Source: Drancourtella massiliensis (GTDB lineage: Bacteria; Bacillota; Clostridia; Lachnospirales; Lachnospiraceae). Taken from it: a stretch of DNA of 64,000 nt. This document shows positions 25,882-33,155 of the stretch, one piece after another; the first letter of the stretch is position 1; every line of letters starts with the position of its first letter. The translations under genes were made by a program, and so were the position numbers. The stretch covers positions 1-64,000 of the forward strand of contig NZ_JACJKH010000009.1 of assembly GCF_016900655.1 (NCBI RefSeq), written 5' to 3'. Under the pieces are notes generated by a model, which had not been told where the DNA came from, did no database searches, and saw only the letters and a list, made by a program, of their open reading frames with translations.

Positions 25882-26694
25882 TTAAGTAAAAATCAGGAAA
25901 TATCCCAGCACAACGACACCCAGAATAATCCGGTAGTATCCGAACACGGTAAAGTCGTGCTTCTTAATGTATCCCATGAGGAATTTGATCGCAAAGACTG
26001 AAACGAGGAACGATACGACACATCCTGTCAGCAGAACCGCAATCTCATGTCCCGTATAATTGAATCCGAATTTGATCAGTTTCAGTCCGCTTGCCGCTAC
26101 CATGGTCGGAATCGCAAGAAAGAAGGTAAACTCCGCTGCCACCGGTCTTGCCACACCGATCAAAAGGGCTCCCACGATTGTCGCACCGGAACGTGACGTA
26201 CCCGGAACCATCGCAAGTACCTGGAAACATCCGATTCCAAATGCGGTCCAGTAGGTGAGCTCTTTCAGCTTTGTCACTCCCGGTTTCCTGTGTTTGTTCC
26301 ACTTTTCAATAACGATAAAAAGTACACCGTAGATAATAAGCATCAGGGAAATCACAACATAGTTGGACAGCTTTTCATCCACAATGTCATCGATGAACAG
26401 TCCAACTGCTGACGGAATGCACGCAACCGCCACCTTCATCCAAAGCTCTATCGTGTTCCACCGCTGTTTCGGCGTCTTCCGTGATGAAAACGGATTCAGT
26501 TTGTGAAAATACAAAACAATGACTGCAATCACCGACGCAAGCTGAATCACCACTTTAAACATATTTACAAATTCATTGCTGACACTCATATGCAGAAACT
26601 CTTCTGCCAGAAGCAAATGTCCGGTACTGCTGATCGGCAGCCACTCGGTAATTCCCTGTATGATTCCAAGTATAATCGAAATAATAATGTCCAA
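25882..26694 (-). CDS. uppP: Undecaprenyl-diphosphatase (UppP/BacA)
   Basis: A 270-aa integral membrane enzyme that recycles undecaprenyl pyrophosphate to the monophosphate for peptidoglycan and other envelope polymers. The N-terminal (E/Q)-rich motif GITEWLPISSTGHLLL and the second motif VPGTSRSGATIV are diagnostic, with about eight helices. It is the last gene of a three-gene leftward operon (DUF1444-like, HAD, uppP; 14-nt spacing to the HAD gene). Confidence 0.95.
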   Translation of the reverse strand: MDIIISIILGIIQGITEWLPISSTGHLLLAEEFLHMSVSNEFVNMFKVVIQLASVIAVIVLYFHKLNPFSSRKTPKQRWNTIELWMKVAVACIPSAVGLFIDDIVDEKLSNYVVISLMLIIYGVLFIVIEKWNKHRKPGVTKLKELTYWTAFGIGCFQVLAMVPGTSRSGATIVGALLIGVARPVAAEFTFFLAIPTMVAASGLKLIKFGFNYTGHEIAVLLTGCVVSFLVSVFAIKFLMGYIKKHDFTVFGYYRIILGVVVLGYFLIFT

Positions 26695-26708
26695 TCTCTG
26701 AACCTCCC

Positions 26709-27539
26709 CTACCTCAGTACAAACTTCTCTATTGCCTTTGCCACGCCGTTCTCTTCGTTGGTAAGCGTAATATAATCCGCATGCTTTTTGACTTCCTCAT
26801 GGCCGTTTGCCATGGCAACGCCGAATCCCACTGTCTGAAGCATCACCAGGTCATTGAGTCCGTCCCCGCAGGCCATAATCTCATCTTTTGTAATTCCAAG
26901 AAGCTTTCCAAGCTCCAGAAGCCCGTTTCCTTTATTGACACCTGCCGCATTGACTTCGACATTATTGACCAAAGCTCCGGTAACAGCAAGATTTGTCGTC
27001 TCTTTCAGCCGTCTCATTGCCTCTTTTCTCTCATCCAGATCTGCAAACACAGCCTGGATCTTATCCATTCCAAAGGAAAACTCCTTCATCTTGTCCCTGA
27101 CATTGTCCACCCGTTTTCTCGTCTTCCTGATGTACTCACGCATGCCCGGCTCGGGATAATATTTTTCCACCTGTTCAATCGCGGCACGATTCGCGTACCC
27201 GACTCCGTCATAATAGACATCTCTCAGTGTGTCGTATTCTTCAAATATGTCCAACACTCTAGATGCATCTTCGTTGGACAAAAGATGCGAAAAAAGAAGC
27301 TTCTCTCCATCTTTTCTGTCATAGATTCTAGCTCCGTTTGCAGTCAGAATATACCGCATCCCCGGAAACTCTCTCATAAACTCCGGCACTCCGGACAGTG
27401 GCCGTCCGGTTGCCACAAGGACCGTTACTCCCTGACGGATCGCCTCTTTGAGTACTTCTTCTGAATATTTCGTCACCTTTTTCTCACTGTTGAGCAGCGT
27501 ACCGTCCAGATCCAGCCCGATCATCTTAATCTCTCTCAT
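26709..27539 (-). CDS. HAD-superfamily Cof-type phosphatase
   Basis: A 276-aa HAD hydrolase, class IIB (Cof/YwpJ-like). Motif I is GLDLDGTLLNSE (residues about 7-18), motif II VLVATGRPLSG, motif III the conserved Lys region with NKGNGLLELGKLLGI, and motif IV ACGDGLNDLVMLQTVG. Family members act on sugar phosphates, FMN and nucleotides; the substrate cannot be predicted. It overlaps the upstream DUF1444-like gene by 14 nt and precedes uppP by 14 nt. Confidence 0.88.
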   Translation of the reverse strand: MREIKMIGLDLDGTLLNSEKKVTKYSEEVLKEAIRQGVTVLVATGRPLSGVPEFMREFPGMRYILTANGARIYDRKDGEKLLFSHLLSNEDASRVLDIFEEYDTLRDVYYDGVGYANRAAIEQVEKYYPEPGMREYIRKTRKRVDNVRDKMKEFSFGMDKIQAVFADLDERKEAMRRLKETTNLAVTGALVNNVEVNAAGVNKGNGLLELGKLLGITKDEIMACGDGLNDLVMLQTVGFGVAMANGHEEVKKHADYITLTNEENGVAKAIEKFVLR

Positions 27540-28107
27540 AACCTGTCAGTTCCTTTCTTTCTCTGGAATATTGATACAGCCGCTTTGTCAGCCTGTGCTC
27601 ACTCTGCAGCCATCCCTGCTCCCCAAACTGAATCATGGACTGCACGGTCTTTCTATCCGACTTTGGCGCAAATAAAAGCAGATCCCTGGAAGGTGCCATG
27701 ATCACCACATCGTCCTGCAGCTTTTCCGTACAGACTTCCCAGACGTGACGCAGACACAGCGCACTTGCCTCGTGTACTCCGTCCGCAATCACGCCGAATC
27801 CTCCAAACAGGGTATTGGAAAAGACAAACTCCACATCCCTTGCCAGATTCTCGCAGGCAGTCCGGTAAATCTCTTCCGGTGTCATCCCTTCCGGGAGCAT
27901 CGAATCTTTCAAAATTTCAAAAACCTCTTCTTCTTTCTGTATTACAAATACCGTCATCAGACCGTCCACAAAAGACAGAAGCGGGGTGTCTTCCGGCGAA
28001 CAGCCCTCTTTCTCCCATCCGGCCGCATCCCCCGGGATTTCCCGCACCCATGGATAAATCCGGAGCCTGTATTCTTCAAACTCTGCTTCTTTTGTCCTGC
28101 TTCCCAT
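27526..28107 (-). CDS. DUF1444/YtpQ-like protein
   Basis: A 193-aa soluble protein. The segment TPEEIYRTACENLARDVEF, the later GVHEASALCLRH and the DDVVIMAPSRDLLLFAPKSD segment recall the DUF1444 (YtpQ) family, whose role is unknown. It is acidic, with no signal or membrane segment. It is first in the operon with the HAD gene (14-nt overlap) and uppP, and divergent from the cell-wall hydrolase gene. Confidence 0.65.
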   Translation of the reverse strand: MGSRTKEAEFEEYRLRIYPWVREIPGDAAGWEKEGCSPEDTPLLSFVDGLMTVFVIQKEEEVFEILKDSMLPEGMTPEEIYRTACENLARDVEFVFSNTLFGGFGVIADGVHEASALCLRHVWEVCTEKLQDDVVIMAPSRDLLLFAPKSDRKTVQSMIQFGEQGWLQSEHRLTKRLYQYSRERKELTGYERD

Positions 28108-28157
28108 TTTCGTTATCCTTTCTTCATAAATGACTCTTGGCCTACATAATTATTTAT

Positions 28158-28186
28158 ATTCTATCAAAATTTGATTAATTCCGCAA
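28158..28186 (-). promoter_or_regulatory. Promoter of the DUF1444-like/HAD/uppP operon
   Basis: Minus strand: -35 TTGCGG (28181-28186), a 17-nt spacer and -10 TAGAAT (28158-28163). It overlaps the rightward promoter at 28171-28199 face to face, so RNA polymerase binding should be mutually exclusive. Confidence 0.6.
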
Positions 28187-28199
28187 TTTATAGTATACT
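28171..28199 (+). promoter_or_regulatory. Promoter of the cell-wall hydrolase gene
   Basis: -35 TTGATT (28171-28176), a 17-nt spacer and -10 TATACT (28194-28199), about 34 nt before the ATG. It overlaps the opposing promoter at 28158-28186. Confidence 0.7.
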
Positions 28200-28232
28200 C
28201 TATCTGTATTTAATTTTACGAAAGGATTCGGT

Positions 28233-29492
28233 ATGATGAAAGCAAAACTTAAACCTTTACTGCGTGCATGTACTGCTTTTACCTGTGCCGCCGTTCTGAT
28301 GGCTTCCCCTGTTCTTGTATATGCAGAGGATTCCGTAGCTGATCTGGAAAAGGAAACACAGGATCTCCAGTCCGAATTACAGGATTTGAATGAGCAGCTT
28401 TCTTCTATCAGCGGGGAAATCACCTCCCTTGCCGCGAAGATTGAAAGCACGAATAAAGAAGCCGAGCAGACAGAGCTTGATCTGGCTGCCGCACAGGTGA
28501 ATGAAGATCTGCAGTATCAGTCGATGAAGAAACGTATTCAGTACATATATGAAAGCGGGAATGTTTCTTTTCTCGAAATTCTTCTTACTTCAGACAGCAT
28601 GGGCGAATTTCTGAACCGTGTGGACTTTGTATCAAGCGTTACGGAATACGACCGTAAAATGCTCAAGCAGCTGCAGGATCTGCGTCAGGATATCGATCAA
28701 AAAGAGAAAAATCTGAAGAAACAAAAAGAAGAACTGGATGCCATGAAACAGCAGATGACATCCAAGCAGGCTGAATTGAATTCCCGGATTGAATCAACCA
28801 ACGGACAGCTTACTGCTTCTTCCCAGGCACTTGCTGCTGCAAAGGCCGCTGAAGAAGCTGCAAAAAAAGCACTGGAAACGACAACAGACTCTTACAATGC
28901 AGCCGGTACGAGCGAACTCGAATCAGATACTTCTTCTGACAAAGACTCCGGCAAAAGCGAATCATCTTCTGACAATAAGCAGGAGGCATCTGCTCAGAAA
29001 CCTGCGGATACCCAGAAGCCTTCCGGCGGAAATTCCTCCGGCAGCTCAAATAACAGCAGCAATAACAATAATAACAATACGTCTAATTCAGGAAATCAGA
29101 AGCCGCCGGCCGATAATTCAACTACCCAGAAACCTTCTGCTCCTGCCGAAACAAGCGACCTCGTTCTGTTTGCGGCAATTCTGGAATGCGAGGCAGGCGG
29201 AGGCGGATACGACGGGCTTCTCGCTGTTGCTACCGTCATTATGAACCGTGTAGAGAGTCCAAGATATCCTAATACATTAAAAGGCGTCATTTACCAGAGC
29301 GGACAGTTTTCCCCGACCTGGAACGGAAGTCTCAGTAAAGTTCTGAACCGGGGACCAAGCTCCATCTGTTATCAGGTAGCAAGAGATGCCCTCAACGGCA
29401 AACGGCTTGCATCTGTCAGCGGATGTTATCAGTTCCGCGCCGCATCTACCGGTCACAGTGGAACTGTCGTAGGAGGAAATGTATTTTTCTAA
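28233..29492 (+). CDS. Secreted cell-wall hydrolase: PcsB-like coiled coil plus SleB-type domain
   Basis: A 419-aa exported protein. The signal peptide (residues 1-30) ends near VLVYAEDS. A long coiled coil (about 33-220) follows, like the N-terminal region of PcsB/CwlO-type hydrolases. Next is a low-complexity Ser/Asn/Gln/Pro/Lys linker (235-305). The C-terminal 110 residues (ILECEAGGGGYDGLLAVATVIMNRV, GVIYQSGQFSP, GCYQFRA) are a SleB/Hydrolase_2-type glycan-cleaving domain. The conserved Glu in ILECEAG is the likely catalytic acid. The coiled coil probably regulates activity or mediates docking, as in PcsB with FtsEX (inference). It is monocistronic. Confidence 0.88.
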   Translation: MMKAKLKPLLRACTAFTCAAVLMASPVLVYAEDSVADLEKETQDLQSELQDLNEQLSSISGEITSLAAKIESTNKEAEQTELDLAAAQVNEDLQYQSMKKRIQYIYESGNVSFLEILLTSDSMGEFLNRVDFVSSVTEYDRKMLKQLQDLRQDIDQKEKNLKKQKEELDAMKQQMTSKQAELNSRIESTNGQLTASSQALAAAKAAEEAAKKALETTTDSYNAAGTSELESDTSSDKDSGKSESSSDNKQEASAQKPADTQKPSGGNSSGSSNNSSNNNNNNTSNSGNQKPPADNSTTQKPSAPAETSDLVLFAAILECEAGGGGYDGLLAVATVIMNRVESPRYPNTLKGVIYQSGQFSPTWNGSLSKVLNRGPSSICYQVARDALNGKRLASVSGCYQFRAASTGHSGTVVGGNVFF

Positions 29493-29521
29493 TAAGTTTC
29501 TGACAACACATCCTTGCTGAC

Positions 29522-29545
29522 CCGGCATTACGCCGGCGGATTTTT
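29522..29545 (+). terminator. Short terminator-like hairpin after the hydrolase gene
   Basis: CCGGC/GCCGG stem with a 5-nt loop, then CGGATTTTT, 30 nt past the stop. It is shorter than the second hairpin at 29562-29618. Confidence 0.5.
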
Positions 29546-29561
29546 AATAATTTGCATATGA

Positions 29562-29618
29562 AAACGCTATGCAGATCAGGATCTCTCCCGATTTCTGCAT
29601 AGCGTTTCTTTTTTTCTT
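29562..29618 (+). terminator. Strong intrinsic terminator between the hydrolase and ftsH genes
   Basis: A perfect 14-bp stem (AAACGCTATGCAGA/TCTGCATAGCGTTT, loop 29576-29593), followed by CTTTTTTTCTTT. It lies at the convergent junction with ftsH, whose stop codon is inside the T-run. Confidence 0.88.
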
Positions 29619-31462
29619 TATTCCTGCACCGGACCTCCTGCCTGTTCCGGTCTGCGATTCAGTATTTCCATAAACTCATCGCCGGTGATGGTTTCGTGTT
29701 CATAGAGATATTTTGCAATATCATGAAGCTTCATGATATTCTCCTCCAGAATTCTTCTTGCTTTCTCATGCTGTGTCCGTACAAGTTCAACTACCTTTTT
29801 ATCAATGTAGGATGCTGTCTCATCGGAGCAGGCAAGGGATGCGTCTCCACCCAGATACTGGTTGCTGATATGCTGAAGAGCCACCATATCAAACTCATCT
29901 GACATACCATACTGAGTAATCATTGCTCTTGCAAGCTTTGTCGCCTGTTCAATATCATTGGACGCTCCTGTGGAGCTGGAGTGGAAAATCAGCTCTTCCG
30001 CCGCACGTCCTCCTGTGAAGGTTGCGATTTTATTTTCCAGTTCCTCTTTTGACATCAGGAAATGCTCTTTCTCATCCACCTGCATCGTATATCCAAGTGC
30101 GCCGCTTGTCCTTGGAATAATCGTGATCTTCTGAACCGGCGCGGAATGGGTCTGCAACGCGGCCACCAGGGCATGTCCTACCTCGTGGTATGCCACCTGC
30201 AGCTTCTCCTTGTTGGACAGCACACGGGTCTTCTTCTCATATCCTGCGATAACTACTTCCACGCTCTCTTCCATGTCGGCCTGGGTCGCAAATTTCCTGT
30301 GCTCTCTTACCGCCTTTAAAGCAGCCTCATTGACAATATTGGCAAGCTCCGCACCGGAAGCACCTGCTGTCATCTTGGCAATCTCGTTAAAGTCCACATT
30401 ATCAGCGATCTTGATCTTCTTTGCATGGACTCTCAGAATATCCGCTCTTCCCTGCATATCCGGAAGCTCAACCGGAATCCTTCGGTCAAAACGCCCCGGT
30501 CTTAACAGCGCCGGGTCCAGAGAATCCGGACGGTTCGTTGCCGCCAGAATCACAACACCTTTGGAACCGTCAAAACCATCCATCTCTGTCAGAAGCTGGT
30601 TCAGCGTCTGTTCCCGTTCGTCATTGCCGCCAATCTGTCCGTCCCTCTTTTTACCGATGGTATCGATCTCATCAATGAAGACGATACACGGCGCCTTCTC
30701 GTTCGCCTGTTTGAAGAGGTCACGCACTTTGGCAGCGCCCATTCCGACAAACATCTCTACGAACTCCGATCCGGAAATGGAGAAGAACGGAACATTTGCC
30801 TCTCCGGCTACTGCCTTGGCAAGCAGCGTCTTACCGGTACCAGGAGGGCCTACGAGAAGGGCTCCTTTCGGCATGGAAGCACCGATCTCTCTGTATCTTG
30901 CCGGATTATGAAGGAAATCAACGATCTCACTTAAAAGCTCCTTGGCTTCCTCCTCACCTGCCACATCCGAAAAGTGAATTCCGGAGTCGGACTGAACATA
31001 AATCTTGGCATTGCTCTTTCCCATTCCGAACGCCATGGAATTCGGCCCGCCCATCTTGCTTGCCATTTTTTTCGAAAGCCAGTTCCCGATAAACAGAAAG
31101 ATGGCAATCGGAATAACGTAGGAAAGCAGCAGGCTCATCCATACCGGCATCTGCTCTTCGATATTCTGGGAGAATTTCGCTCCCGCATCATGAAGACGCT
31201 CCACCAGTCCGGGATCATTCATCACACCGGTCTTGTAGACATGTTCCTGATTCTTGTCCGTAAAAACGATTTCTGTATCCTGAACCTCCACAAGTCCAAT
31301 CTCTTTATTTTCTGTCATCGTCATAAATGTACCGTAATCGACTTCTTCTGTCCTCTGCTCCAGTATGTTCGGGAACAACAGCCCGTTCAGCAGAAGGATG
31401 ACTACCGCAACCACGAGCGCATATATGATAAAAGGTTTTCTAGGTGATTTAACTTCTTTCAT
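29618..31462 (-). CDS. ftsH: ATP-dependent zinc metalloprotease FtsH
   Basis: A 614-aa membrane AAA+ protease that degrades unneeded or damaged membrane and regulatory proteins. Two N-terminal helices (about 11-30 and 107-128) flank a periplasmic-type loop. Walker A GPPGTGKT is at 205-212, Walker [10 protein letters not shown] follows, then the second region of homology ([20 protein letters not shown]). The zinc HEVGH site is at 426-430. Length and order are standard. It appears monocistronic, with an extended -10 (31491-31499) upstream. Confidence 0.96.
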   Translation of the reverse strand: MKEVKSPRKPFIIYALVVAVVILLLNGLLFPNILEQRTEEVDYGTFMTMTENKEIGLVEVQDTEIVFTDKNQEHVYKTGVMNDPGLVERLHDAGAKFSQNIEEQMPVWMSLLLSYVIPIAIFLFIGNWLSKKMASKMGGPNSMAFGMGKSNAKIYVQSDSGIHFSDVAGEEEAKELLSEIVDFLHNPARYREIGASMPKGALLVGPPGTGKTLLAKAVAGEANVPFFSISGSEFVEMFVGMGAAKVRDLFKQANEKAPCIVFIDEIDTIGKKRDGQIGGNDEREQTLNQLLTEMDGFDGSKGVVILAATNRPDSLDPALLRPGRFDRRIPVELPDMQGRADILRVHAKKIKIADNVDFNEIAKMTAGASGAELANIVNEAALKAVREHRKFATQADMEESVEVVIAGYEKKTRVLSNKEKLQVAYHEVGHALVAALQTHSAPVQKITIIPRTSGALGYTMQVDEKEHFLMSKEELENKIATFTGGRAAEELIFHSSSTGASNDIEQATKLARAMITQYGMSDEFDMVALQHISNQYLGGDASLACSDETASYIDKKVVELVRTQHEKARRILEENIMKLHDIAKYLYEHETITGDEFMEILNRRPEQAGGPVQE

Positions 31463-31490
31463 TGCGTATCTCCCTTCATTTTCTTGTTTT

Positions 31491-31499
31491 AGTATAGCA
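31491..31499 (-). promoter_or_regulatory. ftsH promoter (extended -10)
   Basis: Minus strand TGCTATACT about 28 nt before the start codon. The matching -35 region (TGGTTT at 17-nt spacing) is poor, so the call rests on the extended -10. Confidence 0.5.
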
Positions 31500-31569
31500 T
31501 GGCGTCTGTGTAGAAACCATGGAAGAAATCTAAAGCTTTTCTAAAAAAAGTATATACTTTCTTACCACT

Positions 31570-32079
31570 TTATAACAACTTTTCATAGGCATAGCGCAGA
31601 TCTCCGGTTACAAGCCAGATCCATCCACAGTAGGAAAAACCGTTCTTTTTCAACCAGTTCTGCATGATCCGGTTGTCCGGATGCGTATCAATCCGAATAC
31701 TCCCGGCTCCATGTTCTCTGCCCAGATCCTCGGCTTTTTTCAAAAAACTGCCGGCTGTTCCGCGCCTTTTGTAATCTCTGTGTGTCGCGATTCTGTGAAT
31801 GACGACATAGTCCGCATCCGGTCCCGTCAGCCATTCTCCTTTCTCTATCTTTTCATATGTACTCTCTCTTTCAGGAGAAAGCACCGCTGTACCGATCAGT
31901 CTCCCCTCTTCTTCTGCCACGTAGCTCTGTCTCTTCCGGATATCTCCCAGAAGGACTTCTTTGTTTGGATAGCCATCCTGCCACTGATTGATCCCGCTCT
32001 CTTTAAAAAGCTTCTGGGCCATCCTGATAATTTCCATGACCTGTTTCAGATCCTCCTTTTTTGTTTCTCTGATTACCAT
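31570..32079 (-). CDS. GNAT-family N-acetyltransferase
   Basis: A 169-aa acetyltransferase. The acetyl-CoA-binding region is IATHRDYKRRGTAGSFLKKAED, followed by RIDTHPDNRIMQNWLKKNGFSYCG, a typical GNAT C-terminal half. The substrate is unknown. I chose ATG 32079 with AAGGGGG upstream; an upstream extension of 76 residues has no family similarity. It stands alone between ftsH and the APH-like gene. Confidence 0.8.
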   Translation of the reverse strand: MVIRETKKEDLKQVMEIIRMAQKLFKESGINQWQDGYPNKEVLLGDIRKRQSYVAEEEGRLIGTAVLSPERESTYEKIEKGEWLTGPDADYVVIHRIATHRDYKRRGTAGSFLKKAEDLGREHGAGSIRIDTHPDNRIMQNWLKKNGFSYCGWIWLVTGDLRYAYEKLL

Positions 32080-32160
32080 ATTTCGTCCCCCTTTTATGTC
32101 TTTCCATTTTATCACGTTTTTCCTCCGGATAAAACCAGTCTTTCTAAAGGTCCCGGCCGA

Positions 32161-32192
32161 AATAAATACGCCGGACCCGCAAGGTCCGGCGT
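32161..32192 (-). terminator. Terminator after the APH-like gene
   Basis: A perfect 10-bp G+C-rich stem (ACGCCGGACC/GGTCCGGCGT, loop CGCAA on the plus strand), followed on the minus strand by ATTTATT. It lies 19 nt past the stop. Confidence 0.75.
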
Positions 32193-32210
32193 GTGTAAAT
32201 TCATAATCAT

Positions 32211-32963
32211 TTACTGATAATCGAAGATATCGATCCATTTCATAAGGAAATCTTGTTCCATCGTATGTTTCTTTGTAAGCTGTGCTGCCGCAACGATCGG
32301 AAGCCACTGCTGTACGTACTGTTTTGCCGTATCGCTCTTCCTGCAGAACAGATCCATGTATTTATCAGCGAGCTTCTGATCCTTCAGTGCAAACAGAAGG
32401 TAGGTCATGGCTGCATCCGCACTTGCGTTTCCCTGTGTGGCATGAGCCCAGTCAACCACATAGAGGGATCCGTCTTCTCCTACGATCACGTTGCTTGGAT
32501 TAAAATCACCATGACATACTTTGTGATGCTTTGGCATGCTGTCCAGTCTTGTCAGGAGTTCATATCTGGTCGTAGCATCCACCACATCTTTCAGACTGTT
32601 GATCTGGCGGTTCAGTTTGTCTTTGAGTTTTCCTAAAAGCGGTGCTGTCTTGCTGTGAATCTCAAGCTGAAGATCCACAAACTGCTCCATGTACTCGTCC
32701 ATCTTATCCGGATTTTCCTGCATCAGCTCTTCGAGTGTCTTTCCCTCTTTATAATCAATGACAAGTGCCCATTTTCCATCAATTTCATTTACACTTTTTA
32801 CCTTTGGAATATTTAACCCTGTTGCCTCGACTCTTGCCTGATTGAGCGCTTCATTAAATACATCTTCCTTTGGATGAGATGGTTCAAAAACTTTCGCGAT
32901 CCCCTCGTCGCAACGGTATACTTTTTTGTATGGGCGTTCTACGATTACATTTTCCAGTTTCAT
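32211..32963 (-). CDS. Aminoglycoside phosphotransferase-fold kinase, substrate unknown
   Basis: A 250-aa protein-kinase-like fold member. The Brenner motif HGDFNPSNVIVGEDG, with a following VVDWAHATQG, holds the catalytic Asp and the metal-binding Asp. The N-lobe ends with VKSVNEIDGKWALVIDYKEG. It belongs to the APH/choline kinase/fructosamine kinase superfamily, and nothing in the context points to antibiotic resistance. Single gene with its own promoter (33008-33037) and terminator. Confidence 0.82.
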   Translation of the reverse strand: MKLENVIVERPYKKVYRCDEGIAKVFEPSHPKEDVFNEALNQARVEATGLNIPKVKSVNEIDGKWALVIDYKEGKTLEELMQENPDKMDEYMEQFVDLQLEIHSKTAPLLGKLKDKLNRQINSLKDVVDATTRYELLTRLDSMPKHHKVCHGDFNPSNVIVGEDGSLYVVDWAHATQGNASADAAMTYLLFALKDQKLADKYMDLFCRKSDTAKQYVQQWLPIVAAAQLTKKHTMEQDFLMKWIDIFDYQ

Positions 32964-33007
32964 AAGATTACCTCCTGTCTGTCAAAACTGATCTTCGATT
33001 TATCCTT

Positions 33008-33037
33008 ATTATACCATAACATTCTTATATTGGTAAA
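33008..33037 (-). promoter_or_regulatory. Promoter of the APH-like gene
   Basis: Minus strand: -35 TTTACC (33032-33037), an 18-nt spacer and a perfect -10 TATAAT (33008-33013), about 45 nt before the start codon. Confidence 0.6.
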
Positions 33038-33101
33038 TTTTTTAACAAACTTTTCGTTATTTTATATATTGACTGCACATTTTATACGATTTTTTTACAA
33101 A

Positions 33102-33139
33102 ATATGCAAGGTGCGCAATTCCTGCCACACCTTGCATAT
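33102..33139 (-). terminator. Hairpin after adhE
   Basis: A perfect 12-bp stem (ATATGCAAGGTG/CACCTTGCATAT, 14-nt loop) 16 nt past the adhE stop. The downstream minus-strand TTTTGT run is short, so termination efficiency is uncertain. Confidence 0.65.
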
Positions 33140-33155
33140 GAAGTACGAATATCAT

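Noticed and set aside
32211-32963. APH-fold protein as an aminoglycoside resistance gene
   Set aside because: Only the kinase-fold motifs are shared; no resistance context or strong similarity to known APH enzymes.
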